A program made the translations under genes and the position numbers. The notes under the pieces are model-generated. The model searched no databases and was not told where the DNA came from. It saw only the letters and a program-made list of their open reading frames with translations. From Euphorbia lathyris (taxonomy: Eukaryota; Streptophyta; Magnoliopsida; Malpighiales; Euphorbiaceae), in the NCBI RefSeq assembly GCF_963576675.1, contig NC_088913.1:19170001-19234000 (forward strand): a DNA stretch of 64,000 nt, in the 5' to 3' direction. Below are positions 47,050-59,995 of this stretch, piece by piece; within the stretch, counting starts at the first letter, position 1, and every line of letters starts with the position of its first letter.

Positions 47050-47170
47050 TGTTAATATATTCATATATTAAGGGTAGAATAGTAATTCAATATTGTAAGG
47101 ATTAGTGTAAATACTTGTAATGTTAATATCATTAATAAGAGAGTTTATTATATTTTGTTCCCTCTTCACA
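47050..47170 (+). repeat. LTR-D 5' LTR
   Basis: 121 bp, TGTTAATATATTCATATATT...CTCTTCACA. Two differences from the 3' LTR. Confidence 0.95.
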
Positions 47171-47494
47171 TGGTATCATAGCATAATACTCTTACTCTCA
47201 TGTCTATTAAGAAGATTTCATTTTCTTAAGGGACCTATCCAATATTCTTTCCTTTTTGACTTCTATTCACCACATCAAAAATCTAATTCTTGAGACTCTC
47301 ATTTTGCATTTTTTCAAGGCTGCTTTTGTGGTTTCCAGGTCTTGAATAAATCAATTTCTTTTTCCAAAAGCCTTATTCAATCTCTTTTCAAAAGCCTTTT
47401 CCCTTTGCACGTTTACCTATTACGGCTACATACCTAGCTTTCTTCTTTACACTATTCATTTCTTCTTTGTGGTTTACTTCTCTGCGAGTCATCA
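47171..47494 (+). promoter_or_regulatory. LTR-D leader with primer-binding site
   Basis: Initiator-Met primer site at 47171-47182, then an untranslated stretch of about 310 bp to the gag ATG at 47495. No other feature seen. Confidence 0.7.
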
Positions 47495-49144
47495 ATGGAG
47501 AATCCGATGGATACTAGTTTTATTGATTTCGAAGTCGACGATCTCTCGTCGGAATCCTCTCCGCTGCCGTCTGAGCTTGCGAAGTCACCTATACCGCCAC
47601 CGGAGTTACAATTGACGGAGCTGTCTTTTAATCACCAATCTCCGATCTCGAAAGTTCGATCCGCTACACATCGCAAAACCTTCTTCATCAGGGAAACTTC
47701 ATCTTAACGGATCTGGTAAAATTTCTAATCAGCATATATCTGATTCTTCTGTTCTCAAAGAGAAGCCTCATACTCTATTTTCTGGTCAGTCTCCTAACTT
47801 TCATACTAAAACTAATGTTGATCCATCTACACATCGTAATCATGCTTCGTATGTTGAAGATGAGTACTCTTAATCACTCCAGTTGAATACTGCTGATAAC
47901 CCTGGGACTTGCCTTGTTACGACTCCCCTAACTGGTACTAATTACATCACTTGGAGTAGAGCAATGTTACTTGCTCTTTCTACCAAAGAGAATCTCAATT
48001 TTGTCCTCAGTGACAACTTCACTCCTTCTAAAAATTCACCTGAATATCAGCAATGGAAACGAGCAGATTCCATGGTTATCTCTTGGATTTTTAATTCCAT
48101 TTCTAGAGATTTGGTAGATGGATTTGTTTTTACTTCTTGTGCTAGAGCTTTCTGGAAGGAACTCGAACAACGTTTTGGCGGGTAGAATGGACCTCTAATT
48201 TACCAACTGAAGCGAGACATCAACGATCTTGGAAATCTCTCTGTTGCTCTTTACTTTACTAAGTTGAACATTTTTGGGATGAATTGGCATACATGTGTCC
48301 TATTTCTGTATGCACTTGTGAAGCCTCTGAAATGTGTGTTTGTTTGTCAGCCAAGAAGGCATATGAATCTCATAATGCAGATCTGTTAGTGAAATTCCTC
48401 ATGGGCCTCCGGGATGAGTATTCTAATGTCAAACATCAGATTCTTCTTCTCGACCCTTTGCCTAGCATACACAAAGCTTATTCTATGATTCAAAATGTTG
48501 AAAAACAGAAAGAAGTGTATTCTGATGTTTCACAACTGGAGATTGCTACTCACACTTCAGGAAATAAACCTAATGTTCCTACATCTTCAGTTTCTACTCG
48601 AGGACAGAAACGGGACTCTAGTAATAAAGCTGATCGGTTTTGTACTAATTGCAACAAACCAGGCCATGAAAAGGATACATGTTTCAAACTCCACGGCTAT
48701 CCGGATTGGTTTCAGGAATTCAAGAAGAAATCAAAATCTTCTAAACCAAGAGCCAACTGTGTTTCTTATCCTGCTGATACTCCTCTGGATTACTCTGATT
48801 CTGAAGTTCAGGACAACAAAGAAAATTTCCATGTGTCCAATTTTACTGTACCTCCTGGTTTTGCACAACTTGTTCAAAATGAAAAAGTTATGAAAAGCAA
48901 GATGAACTATGGTGATGATGGTCATTCTTTATCCCCTGCTCCTCTATCCAATTTCTCTGGTTTTGCAGGTCACAATTTTCCTTCGCTTCCTTCTATTGCT
49001 AATATTGTTGTTCCTATTAGTAATATTCCTCCATTTTTTCTTACATCTGATTTTCCTATTTGGATAATCGATACCGGTGCTACACCTTACTCAATTTACA
49101 TCCCATACATCTCTACTTACCAAAAACTTGGTTCATTTGCCTGA
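47495..49144 (+). pseudogene. LTR-D gag and protease start
   Basis: The gag ATG is at 47495. A frameshift near 47690, a TAA at 47871-47873, a TAG at 48183-48185 and a second frameshift near 48265 break it. The core (47883-48185) has the copia gag signature TGTNYITWSRAMLLALSTKE. The second part (48284-49144) contains one CCHC knuckle (CTNCNKPGHEKDTC, 48641-48682) and reaches the protease active site DTG (49070-49078, in WIIDTGAT), after which the frame shifts again. Confidence 0.9.
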
Positions 49145-50250
49145 TGGCTCCAAAAATATTATTGAACATATTGGTACAGTTCATATTGGACCCAATTTCA
49201 TACTTAAGAATGTTTTTCACATTCCTACTTTTACACATAATCTGTTATCTGTTGGAAAATTAATCCATGATTCTAAATTGGTGATTAAATTTCTCACTAA
49301 TGTTTGCTTATTTCAGGACCCACATTCTAATCACCTAATTGCTGTCGGTTTCTTTTATGGCGGACTTTACTACCTCACATCACATTAATTCTCTCCTAGT
49401 GTTTTAGAACAATTTACTTGTAATGTTTCTGCTCATGTTGTGACCACTAAGGTTGACAGTTTATGGCATTATCGTTTAGGTCATGCTTCAGTTTCCACAC
49501 TAAAACATATTTCTGAGATTCCTACTATTGTTGATGATTTGTTCTGTTCTGTATGCCCTATGGCAAAACAACACCATCTTTCATTTTCTCGGACTACTAT
49601 TTCTACTAGGTTTCCATTTGAATTGTTACATATTGACCTATGGGGTCTTTTTAAATTGGTTACCCTTACCGGTGCAAAATATTTTCTCACAATAGTTGAT
49701 AATTTAACACGTGCCATATGGACAATTTTACTATGTACCAAAGCTCAGGTTTTTTAAGCTATTCAAACATTTATTTTGTTCATTGAAAATCAGTTTAACG
49801 TCACAATTAAACAAATACGGACTGATCACGGTACTGAATTTCTTAATCAAACTTGTTTTGATTTTTTCCGTACTAAAGGCATTATACATCAAAAATCTTG
49901 TGTTTACACGCCTCAACAAAACGGCATTGTTGAACGTAAACATAAATTCTTACTTGAAATAACACGTGCACTTCTTTTTTTGGATGCAAATGTTTTTTTT
50001 CCAATCTTCAACCCTCTCGTGATAAATTGGATCCTCGAGCAATTTATGGAATTTTTGTTGGTTACGCTTTGGATCATAAAGCCTATAAAATTTACAATCC
50101 TCAAACAAATAAAATAATGATTTCTCGGGATGTGGTATTTCATGAGACAATTTTTTCCTTATTCTTCTATTTTTTCCAATTTGCCTCATCAGGATACTAC
50201 ATGTGCTCCTTTATTCCCAAATATTAATATATCACATACATCTCTACCTA
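49077..50250 (+). pseudogene. LTR-D protease end and integrase, partly deleted
   Basis: After the protease (to 49388), the integrase shows the zinc-binding WHYRLGH ... CSVCPMAK (about 49463-49570), Asp in HIDLWG, a stop at about 49755, then Asp in RTDHGTEF and Glu in TPQQNGIVERK. A deletion follows about 49980: the core joins directly to the C-terminal piece AIYGIFVGYALDHKAYK (about 50033-50085). A Ser/Thr/Pro-rich linker leads to the LTR-E insertion. Confidence 0.87.
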
Positions 50251-50478
50251 CCTATAATTTTACTTCTACTTCTCCTACAATTAACAATATTCCAACTCAC
50301 ATTGCACCTCCAAATTCGCCTAACTCCTCTTCTGACCCATTACCTACACATACTCCAAATAATCATAATTCCTCACCTGAACATCTAACACAAAGCCCAC
50401 TTTCACCTATGCCAAATACTCTTTCTCCCTCACATCTTGATACAACTATTGAGACTTCCACTTCCCCTAGTACTATAC

Positions 50479-50944
50479 CGATAACTTGCTGGATCCGCTT
50501 TGATATTCTTTGCCGGAGTTACCTGCAAAACAAAACCGGGGACAGGATCTCCGGGAAAACTCTCCGACGATCAAGTCAATTTTTGTAAAAATGAGTCTAT
50601 AATTTAGCAATAGCTTTGTGGGAAAAAATGTGAACGTACCTCCCCCCTTATTCTTAAGGCCTTTTATAGGTGTTTTTTGGGTAACCGCCGAGGGCGGTTA
50701 CTCCTTAGTGGGCCACGTTCCGAGGGCGGTTACCCCTTTTTAGGCCATGTCCCTTTCGTGGCTTTCATGGCAACGAACGTGGTTCTGAGTGGAAGTCTTG
50801 ACGCTCCGTTTAGGAATTCGGGGCGGTTTACTCGCTTCGCCCGCTTCCTTCATTCGGGTCCCGTCCAATCTTAGCCCATGGGGCTTTAATATGGGCTGGG
50901 CTTGTGAAATGAATATAACCCGTTTTGGGCTTCGCGGGTTATCA
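50479..50944 (-). repeat. LTR-E 3' LTR (element orientation)
   Basis: 466 bp, GC-richer than the host element. It contains a repeated motif CGAGGGCGGTTACYCC. The same short ORF is found in the other LTR and is not a gene. Confidence 0.93.
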
Positions 50945-51209
50945 CATGCCTCCCCCTTGGTCTAGCAAGAGCCCTTTTAGGGTCTTATTATAGGGGACGC
51001 TTCGTCTTTGTCCGATTATTTCAAAGTTTTGAATTTGTGCATTTCCCCTCTTTCGTTTTCTCCGGCGTCGACCTTTTAATTCCGTTACTTCTTTTCCGGC
51101 GTTGACCTCTTAATCTCGTCACTTCACTGTGTTGTCTTTTTCATGTAAGTTTTTCTTTTCACATTTGTTCCTTGTTCGGCTTTTTGCTTCTGTTTTCCTT
51201 TTATCGATC

Positions 51210-53292
51210 ATGTCAGACCTCGACTTCGCGCCGTTTGACGACGATTATGTCCGCGAGGTCTCTAACGAGGTCGAAGAGATGGTTGAGGAAGCTTCAACCA
51301 GCTCTCCTGGGTGTAATTCTCATCCCGCCGACTTCCTTCATCTGGCGAATACAACCGACGAGGGTTTAGGTTTTGACCCCAAAAAGTTGATTCCGCCACC
51401 TGTCCCAACCCCTCGTTTGTTACCAAAGAAGGACAGGTCGGGAAATCTGGTTTGTCAAGAGACTATCGATGATTTGCGGGAGCATTATCCCTGGCTCCGA
51501 GGTCTCGAGACTATCATTCCTGGGGAGGATAGGAGACCGGGCGATTTCCCAAAGGGGTACTTTACTATTTTCGTGGCCCAGATTATCTGCGGCTTCACTT
51601 ATCCGCTGGCGGATGAGATTGCTTCCGTCCTAGGCGGTTACGGAATCGCGCCCGGGCAATTGCATCCTAACGACTGGGCCGATTTGACTCTGGACAAATT
51701 CTTGGCGGATTGTTTGGAGGTTCCCTTTTCGCCCAAAATCTTCTCCAAGCTCCACCATTTCAAAAGCTCGGCGGGGTATTTCACTTTCATCCGCCAGAGC
51801 GGATACTATGGTTTTGACGAGAAGCTGAACAAGATCCGCGAGTGGGATTGATCTTACTTTTTCATCAAGTTTAATGAGGAAAACCTGAACTTCCTTCGTT
51901 GCTGGAGCCGACCCAACGTAAAGAGTTTGAACTTCGGGTATCCCAGCAAGGAAGAATCCGCCGTTATCAAGTTCCTGAAGAGCACTCCTCCTTTTATATG
52001 GACATACGATCAGGCCTTTCATATGCTAAGGAGCCGAGTAGCGATTGCGTACCGCGAGGGGGATCGCGTTGTCTATATTCCTTATCGCGTTTTTGTGCAA
52101 GGTACTTTTTATTTCCAAGTTGATGGTTTCTTTTAACCCTTTGCAGGGGTAATCCTTTATCTCAAATCGCTGCAGATCGGGAGGCTAAAGCCCTGGCGAG
52201 AAGAAAGAAGCGGATGACGGAAACCGCTTCCGTTGTAGGGGCGGATCCTTCTGGAGGGACGATTCCTTCTATTGGGGCGGCTTCCCCGGTTAGGGCTTTC
52301 GCTTCACAAGGTCCCGCTTCTGCCTCCGAGGATCTTCCTTTAACCAGGAAGCGGAAGATAAGTGCGGATACAGAGTCTTCTCGTTCTAAAAAGAAGAACA
52401 CTTCTGTGTCCCTTACTGTTGGCGGCGCACCTGTATCCGCCTCGTCTAAAGGAAAGAGCAGTACCCCCATTCACGAGGTATCTTGATCTACTCCCTCTCG
52501 TATTGCTACTTTTTCCTCATGAGCTATCTGCCGTTCTCTTGATATTTTTCTTTATGCTTTTGCAGCCAATCCCCGATATTAGCGGATGGTGGACTAGGAC
52601 TTTCGGCCTGGCCGTGAACTTCTCTTGCAAGGATATTGTATCTTCCATATGCAATGTCCTTGGGCGACTTCCCTCTACCTCCCGTGTGCGCGAGCAAGTA
52701 CCGCTCCCTACTGCTGTGGAAGGGATCGAGAAGCGTTCTGTAGAGGTATATTATTGCTTTGTCCTTCGCTTTCAAATATCTTGTGTTCATTGTAACCGCA
52801 TATTTCTATTCGCCCATTTTTATTTGTGAGACGTGTTATATGCAGATTATCAATTTCGCTGAGGGCATTCTCCGAAGGGATGCAGAGCGAGCCAAGGAGT
52901 TGGAAAGTCTTGGTACGGAATTGGCGACTCAGAAGTCACTTTATGATGATGTCCAAGGGAAGGTGAAGGTCCTAGAGGGCACCTGTCAGAAGGCCGTGGG
53001 CGAGATGGAGGAGGCCCTTAAATCCCTTCAGGCCAAGTCCGATGAACTGCAAAAAGCCCTCGACGACCTAGCTGCTTTCAAGGAGGCCCAAAAGAAGAGG
53101 GTTGAGGAGATTTTGGCTGAAGATGGCGCCCGCATCTACTGGTATGGGGAGCGGATTCATGCCGCTTATGAGCACGGGCATCAGGGTCTAGTACTTAACC
53201 GCCCCAAAGTTCCCATCCCTGAAAAGGATTTAACTGGGGAGTGGGATAAGCTGGAAGCCGAGGATGCTGAATGGATGAGGTACTCTTCTTAG
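51210..53292 (+). pseudogene. Antisense extra ORF of LTR-E, spliced, Transposase_28-like
   Basis: On the strand opposite gag-pol. Exon 1 runs 51210-52101 and contains a premature TGA at 51849-51851. Exons 2-4 are about 52147-52477, 52566-52745 and 52846-53292, each with GT...AG borders; exons 2 to 4 join in frame. The first intron leaves a one-base frame difference, so exon 1 or intron 1 carries an indel. Exon 1 has a segment PGEDRRPGDFPKGYFTIFV that resembles the 'putative gypsy-type transposon' domain (Transposase_28) known from antisense ORFs of Tat-group elements. Exon 4 is a long coiled coil. The tail (53271-53537) continues in another frame and is acidic. Function unknown. Confidence 0.75.
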
Positions 53293-53537
53293 ATTGGAAG
53301 AGTCTTCAGGATCCTCCAATTAGCTGCGAGATCCCTATTCAGCCCGCGGAAGGAGAGGCACCCCAAGCCGTTTCTCAACCTGTGCAAGAGGTACCTCTCA
53401 CCGAAGAGGTTACTGAAGCGGTTACCGACTCAAGGGTTGAGGATTCGCTTGAAGTAGATCCTCCTACCGGAGGAGATGAGGGAGTCGCCGCAGTCCAGGA
53501 GGGCATTAGGGGCGAAGGAGAGGAAGCTGTAGCATAG

Positions 53538-54313
53538 CTTAACTTATATTTGGACTTTTGTATGTAAAAGCCATGTAACAAACCGCTCTGATATATATAT
53601 TTTCTTTCGATTGTTGCTTTTCATATGTGTGTGATTGTCACTTTTTTGCCCTTTATATGTGCCCTTTGTCCTTTTGCCGACTCCATATTTGTGTTTCTTC
53701 ATAGCTAGGGTGGCCAGACCCTTTTTGCAATTTTGAGTACTCGTTTATTCGCTTAATTTTATGCCTTAACTTATAATTCTTCTTTCGAAAATAATCATAA
53801 GTTTTGATCATAAGGTTTTGCGAGTGATGCGTAATCATGCATCCGCCTTTCTTTAACAGGCAACACATTTATGTGTTTTTGATTTTAACCCTGAGGTTTT
53901 TTGCGAGTGATGCGTAATCAAGCATCCGCCTTTCTTTAAGAGGCAACACATTTATGTGTTTTTGATTTTAACCCTAAGGTTTTTTGCGAGTGATGCGTAA
54001 TCAAGCATCCGCCTTTCTTTAACAGGCAACACATTTATGTGTTTTTGATTTTAACTCTAAGGTTTTTTACGAGTGATGCGTAATCATGCATCCGCCTTTC
54101 TTTAACAGGCAACACATTTTTGTGTTTTTGTAAAGAATCCGCATTTTGTTGTAACATACTGAGTGAATGTAATAACTTTTATTGATGACGAGAAAAAGTT
54201 TATTACATATGTACACCAATTGTGCGGGATCGAAGCCTCATTAAAACCTTTTATCAGAAAACCCAGTGGGAAAAACTCATAAAAGGAAAAAGAGTACTCG
54301 TCATTTCCTCGAA
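53538..54313. repeat. LTR-E spacer with an 83-bp tandem repeat
   Basis: Nearly four units of 83 bp at about 53820-54131, each containing GCGAGTGATGCGTAATCA, GCATCCGCCTTTCTTTAA and AACACATTTATGTGTTTTTG. Unit starts are at 53820, 53903, 53986 and 54069. The ACACAT-ATGTGT part is a small palindrome in every unit. It lies between the ends of the two convergent genes of LTR-E. Confidence 0.9.
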
Positions 54314-57300
54314 CTACTCGGCCTTTCTATATAGGCGTAGATTCTCTAGATTCCAGGTGCGCGGGAGCTTCTTTCCACTCATTTCTTCTATTTCGAAAGT
54401 GGCCGGTCCCATCTTCTTGGATACTTTGTATGGCCCGATCCAGTTGACGCCTAGCTTGCCTTTGCCATCTCTAGACTGTATTTTATCTGCTTTTTTCAAG
54501 ACCAAGTCGTTTTCGTTGATCATTACTTTTCGCACTCTTCTGTCATGGTATTTCTTGATTCTATTGCGGTACATTGCCATTCGCATGTAAGCTTTTTCTC
54601 TTCGTTCCTCCACAGAATCCAAAGCATCTCTGATGTTGATAGGATTTTGTGTGTCGCAATAATAAATTGTCCGATCTGTGGGCGACTTGATTTCAAGAGG
54701 TAGGACTGCTTCGGCTCCATAAACTAGCGAGAAAGGTGTTTCGCCTGTTGCTGCCTTTACAGAGGTTCTGTATGCCCACAACATATGGGGTATCTCATCC
54801 GCCCAACCTGTTTTTTTGTCACCTAGCCGCTTCTTGATGCCTTGAACCATGGCCCTGTTGGTAACCTCCGTCATACCATTTGATTGGGGATGGTTTACAG
54901 AAGAAAAATGATTCTTGATTCCCATGCTTTCGCAGTATGTTTTGAACTTGGCACAGTTGAACTGGGTGCCATTGTCGGTTATAAGCTTCTGCGGGATCCC
55001 AAATCGCATGATAATGTTCTCTCGTAAGAACTCGATCATTCGCTCAGGTGTTTGTGCGGTTACTGCCTCCGCTTCTACCCATTTGCTGAAGTGGTCCACT
55101 GCGACTATCAAATACTTCCTTTTCTTTGTTGTTTCTGGGAATGGACCCACTATATCAATTCCCCATGTTGCGAATGGCCACGCCGTCATTATAGTGATTT
55201 GTTCAGCTCCGGGAACATGCTTTTCATTCGCATGGATTTGACAGTTGTGACATTCCGCAACCATCTTCTGGGAATCTTCCACCACCTTGGGCCAGTAGTA
55301 TCCCATCAGTTTGACCTTTCTTGCCAATGCCGCCGAAGCTCCGTGCGCGCCACAAATTCCTTCGTGTAGTTCTCGCAGCACATAGTCTCCTTCATTGCGA
55401 CTAACGCATTTCAACCATGGACATGTGTACGATTTCCGATACAAAGTTCCATCCCGCATTGAGTATCGTGCCGACTGCCCAATTATTTTTCTGGCTAAGC
55501 TCTTATCAACCGGCAAATCTCCCTGCTCCAGATATTGACGGATTGGCATCCGCCAATCTTCATCGTCTTCCAGTTCCTCGATGATCATAATCTGATCAAC
55601 CTCGAATGCTGGTGCCGATTTTATTTCCAAGCTGCATGCTTTTTGACTCCATGGTTCTCTACTTGCCGCTGCTTTTGCCAATTCGTCAGCTTTTGCATTT
55701 TGGCCTCGTGGAACATGCACCATCTCCCAAACGACTCCCTTGTGCGTTAACTCTTGTGTCAATCGGCTGACCACCTGATGGTATTTTACTAGCTCCTCCT
55801 GTTTCACCAGATAATTTTTTGTGATCTGGTTAATCATGAGTTTGGAATCGCTGTAGATTACCACTCTTTCTGGGGTGAGTTTATTGAGCAACCTCAATCC
55901 ACATATCATAGCCTCGTATTCTGCGGCATTATTGGTAGTTTTGAAAGTTAATTTTGCTGCATAGTACAGGTGGATAACCTCCGGACCTTTGATGACGATT
56001 CCTAGCCCAGCTCCGTCTGCAGATAAGGCCCCATCTGTGTACATGCTCCACTCTTCTTTTTGTGCCTTTGGACATTCATCATCATCCCAGGTGAATTCGT
56101 TCACGAAGTCGGCGAGCACTTGGCTCTTTAGCGCTGGTCTTCCTTCATAGCGGATATCGAATTCGCCCAGGCGAATTGACCATTCCATCAACCGGCCGGA
56201 TGCGTCAGGTTTCTGCAGTACCTTTCGCATTGGGATGCCAGTTCTCACAATGATAGTATGCGCCTGAAAATATGGTTTCAATCTAGTCGCCGTGGTTATC
56301 ACCGCGAGGGCCATTTTGTCCAACTTCGAATACCGGAGTTCTGCGTCCTTCAAGACTTTGCTCACGTAGTATACTGGATATTGTTGCCCTTCTTCTTCTC
56401 GCACCATCACAGTGCATATCGCCATGTTGGTGACGGATACATAAAGAAAAAGATCTTCTCCGTCTTCCGGCCTGCTCATTAAGGGCGGATAACATAGTAA
56501 TCGCTTTATCCCCTCAAATGCTTCTTGACAATCCGGCGTCCATTCAAAGGACTTGGATTTTTTGATGGCATTGTAGAAAGGTAGACATCGCCTAGCTGAG
56601 CATGATATGAATCGCCCTAATGCCACCAACCGCCCGTTCAGTCTCTGTACTTCCCTTATGTTCCTTGGAGTCTTCATCTCCATTACTGCTTTAACCTTCT
56701 CAGGATTCGCCTCAACCCCTTTGCCGCTAACAATGAAACCCAGGAACTTTCCCGCTCTTGCTCCGAATGTGCATTTCTCTGGGTTCAATTTGAGGCCATA
56801 TTTGATCAACACTTCTAGGATTTCTTTGATATCCCGCGGGTGGTCTTGCATTTTCTTGCTTTTGATGATCATGTCATCAACATAGATCGAGAAGTTCTCG
56901 CCGGATTTGTCTGAAAATATCTTGTTCATCATCCTCTGGTATGTTGCTCCCGCGTTTTTCAATCCAAAGGGCATCACCTTGAAGCAATAAGTCGCCTGGT
57001 GAGTTATGAATGATGTTTTGATTTCATCCGCCTTCTCCATGGGTATCTGATGGTAACTGGATTTCACGTCGGTGAATGATAAAGCTTTATATCCTGCAGT
57101 TCCATCTACCAATATATCAATGTTAGGAAGTGGATACATATCTTTCGGACATGCCTTGTTCAAGTCGTTGAAGTCGACGCACATTCTGTACGTTCCATTC
57201 GGCTTTTTGACTAGCACCACATTGGCTAGCCATTCCGGATAGGTGACTTCTCGAATCGCATCCGACCTTAGCAAGTCCGCCACTGCTTTTTCAATCGCCT

Positions 57301-57445
57301 TTTGCCGCTCAGGAGCATGTCCCCTCTTCTTTTGCCGCACTGGGGTTGCCCCTTTGTCTACATTCAACCGATGGGTTGCTACGTCTGGGCTTATTCCTTT
57401 TAACACTTCATTTGGGGCGGCAAATGCCGACTCACATTGGATCAA
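54314..57445 (-). pseudogene. LTR-E pol: RT, RNase H, second RNase H, integrase
   Basis: An uninterrupted 1,043-codon stretch. RT: KPNGTYRMCVDFNDLNKACP, CFKVMPFGLKNAGATYQRMM and the active site YVDD (56873-56884). RNase H connection: PVYYVSKVLKDAELRYSKLD. Second RNase H: WSMYTDGALSADGAG with AAEYEA and the DSK motif. Integrase: zinc region (HEGICGAHG ... CHNCQIHAN), catalytic Asp in GIDIVGP, Asp in ITDNGTQF and Glu in SNGMTEVTNR. It ends LRLYRKAE, then a stop. The only break is a TAG just upstream at 57494. The catalytic residues I can see are intact. Confidence 0.93.
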
Positions 57446-57493
57446 TACCTCGGTAATGGCCTTCTTTGTTTCTTCTGAGAGTCCAGCCTCTAT

Positions 57494-58675
57494 TCACACG
57501 TTCTTGTCATTCGAGATGGCGAATAGTTCCGTTTCTCCCAATGCTTCCGCCGGCAGCTTCTCTTCGACTTTATCCTCCTCTCCCGGTTTTGGTTCAAGTG
57601 ATAATGTATAGGCCTGTTGAGATACAAGTTGATCACCTTCAACTATGACTCGCCATTGGTGTGTTGGAAAATGTAACGTTAAATGCTTCATTGAGATGAG
57701 CGACTCCGTCTCCGACAGGAATTGCCGTCCCAGAATTATGTTGTAGGCCAGTGGGAGATCAACAATTGCGAATTCTAAATCACCTCGCCATTTTAGATTC
57801 TTATCGCCCATTTCTGCCTCCAACACCACCTGCCCACTTGTTTGGGAGGATTGACCCCCAAAACCAGTTACATCCATGAAGGTGTGTTCCACCCGCTCGT
57901 CGTTGATTCCCAACTTGTTGAATGCTGTCCGGGTAATGATGTTGCAAGAACTGCCTGTGTCGATAAGGACCCGCTTGACATCCCATCCTTCAATGGCCAT
58001 CGTGATCACCAGGGCATCCGCATGTGGCTCCGTGATTCTCGCAAATGAGTAATTGAGGGCATCCCCCCTATGTGTGTTGCTCTTTCGCCGTTCACTGCGA
58101 GTTCTTTTTGTTGGAGGCTCGTAGATTCCGCCTGCTATCACGTTTATCACCCCTTTCTTCTGCTTCTTTTCTGGCCGTGTTTCTCCCTCATGCGGGAGCG
58201 TTGTTTTCTCATCATCTGTTTCTTTTCTTACAAATTGACTCAGCTTGCCTCTCTCGATCAGTTTTTCTATTTCCTTCTTCAGTTCGTAGCAATCATCTGT
58301 GTCATGGCCATTCAACCTGTGGAACCTGCAATACTTACTGGGATAGCGCCCCAAACTGGTTCGGCCTTTCACCTCGGGGAACCGCACATCCTTCTTCAAG
58401 GGGCTCTTTTCGATCCAAAGTAACACCTCTTGGCGAGTCGTGTTTAGTGGTGTGTGATGTCCTCCACCTTGAAAGGGACGATCGCCTCTTCGAACAAAAT
58501 TACTTTTGGACTGGGTCTGACGCCGACTGTCCGAAGTGGTTCTAGCGGCATCTCTTTCTCGCCGAGTTTGGGCCCTATGTTCCCTGTTGACATCATCCAC
58601 TTCCATGAATTCCTTTGCTATCTTCATGAGCTCGGCTACAGTGCGTGGTTTGTTACGGATGATTTCTTCCCGCAT
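57494..58675 (-). pseudogene. LTR-E gag C-terminus and aspartic protease
   Basis: 393 codons in the same frame as pol and gag, separated from them by single in-frame stops at 58679 (TAG) and 57494 (TAG). A zinc-knuckle-like CRFHRLNGHDTDDC stretch is near 58330. The retropepsin active site VLIDTGSSCNII is near 57965, with a second element NIILGRQF near 57735. Confidence 0.9.
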
Positions 58676-58678
58676 GCT

Positions 58679-59939
58679 CTAATCTGTGGTTCCATCCGCC
58701 ATGATGTTGCGAATACTCACGATATCTGGGTTCTGCAATCGCACCAGGATATCGTTAAAGGCGACAACAAATTCCCTTAGGGAATTATAGTTTCTCTGTT
58801 TGATCTCCTTCAGCTGCCTATCTGTCACATCTATCGCTTTACAGCCCACGAACTTCGCACAGAAATCCCGACTATATTGTTGCCAATTGTGAATAGATTC
58901 TGCCGGTAAAGATCGAAACCAATCAGATGCCGCACCGCCCAAAGTTGTCGAGAATAACCTACAAATTATGCTTTCGCTTGCCCCTGCAACATCCATTAAC
59001 TCTCTGTAGTTCCTGACATGAGCCTCAGGGTCAAAATTTGGATCCCCATAGTATTTTGGTATGGCAGGTGCTTTGATTCTGTGATCTGGAATGAATTCCC
59101 GCAACGAAGGGGCAAAAGGTGAATCGCTCTGGACCTCTGCTCTCGGCCGAGGTGAGTACCCCATTCGCTCCATCATGCTCCGTAATTGATCTTCTAAGTC
59201 AATATCGGGTACTCGCCGGACCTCTTCCATCCGCTGCTGGTGAATTCTGGATGGCATCCACTCGCCCATCGGTGTTGAGATGGGTGCCTGTTGGTGGACC
59301 AATCGCCGTCCCGTTATAGGATCAAAGTTCCATATGTGCTCACGCCCAGACATAGTTGTGTTAGGCGTCATCAATTCCGAACGTCTGTGAGGAAAAGGGT
59401 CCAGTTGTTGTAGCGGAAGAGTGCCTTGCATTCCTGGCAACGGTTGGGATGGTTGCCAGGTTGGAGGTGTCGTCGTAATGAGATCTGGGTGCGAGTAGTT
59501 GCTCGGGTGACTGTGTGGATTCGTGCGACTATTCTGGCCCACTTGATTTGGCACCTGAGATGGCTGCGGAAGGACAGGTATGACAGGAATAGTCGGTGAT
59601 TGTGTTGAGATAACCACAGGTTCCTGAGGGGCAGGCGCCATAGCGGTATCGCGTTCGGCGAGGGCGGTTAATAAACTAATCATTCGATCGCCAGCCGCCT
59701 GGCTCATATTCGAAGCCAAGACCTGTCATGCCATCTGCACGAAATCGCTATTGGACATCTCCATTTCATTTTGCACCTGCACTTTCTAATAAGGGACCCA
59801 ATTGTCCCGAGGGGCCTGACGAGCTAGGCACCACAGGCTGAGTACCTGCAGGCTGCGAATTTGCAATCCGTGAACCTCGTGAGTTCATGCTAGTGGATCT
59901 GGTCGTAACACCGGTCGTTCGTGATGGTTCTGACATGTT
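58679..59939 (-). pseudogene. LTR-E gag
   Basis: Starts at an ATG at 59939, 57 bases after the LTR. The N-terminal part is low-complexity and meets a TGA and a one-base frameshift near 59727-59770. The main frame from 59719 holds a Gln/Pro-rich stretch, then the retrotransposon gag domain (IPKYYGDPNFDPEAHVRNYR, FSTTLGGAASDWFRSLP, about 59070-58890). Confidence 0.88.
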
Positions 59940-59995
59940 CTTCGTGTACCTTTAACCAAGTGTTGGTAAAAAAAGGTCCACCTTCACCGCACCAA

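Noticed and set aside
50677..50874. A 65-codon ORF repeated at 60194-60391
   Set aside because: It is in the two LTRs of LTR-E; the match is due to the LTR pair.
53820..54131. CRISPR-like array
   Set aside because: The whole 83-bp unit is repeated with no unique spacers, and the setting is a plant retrotransposon.
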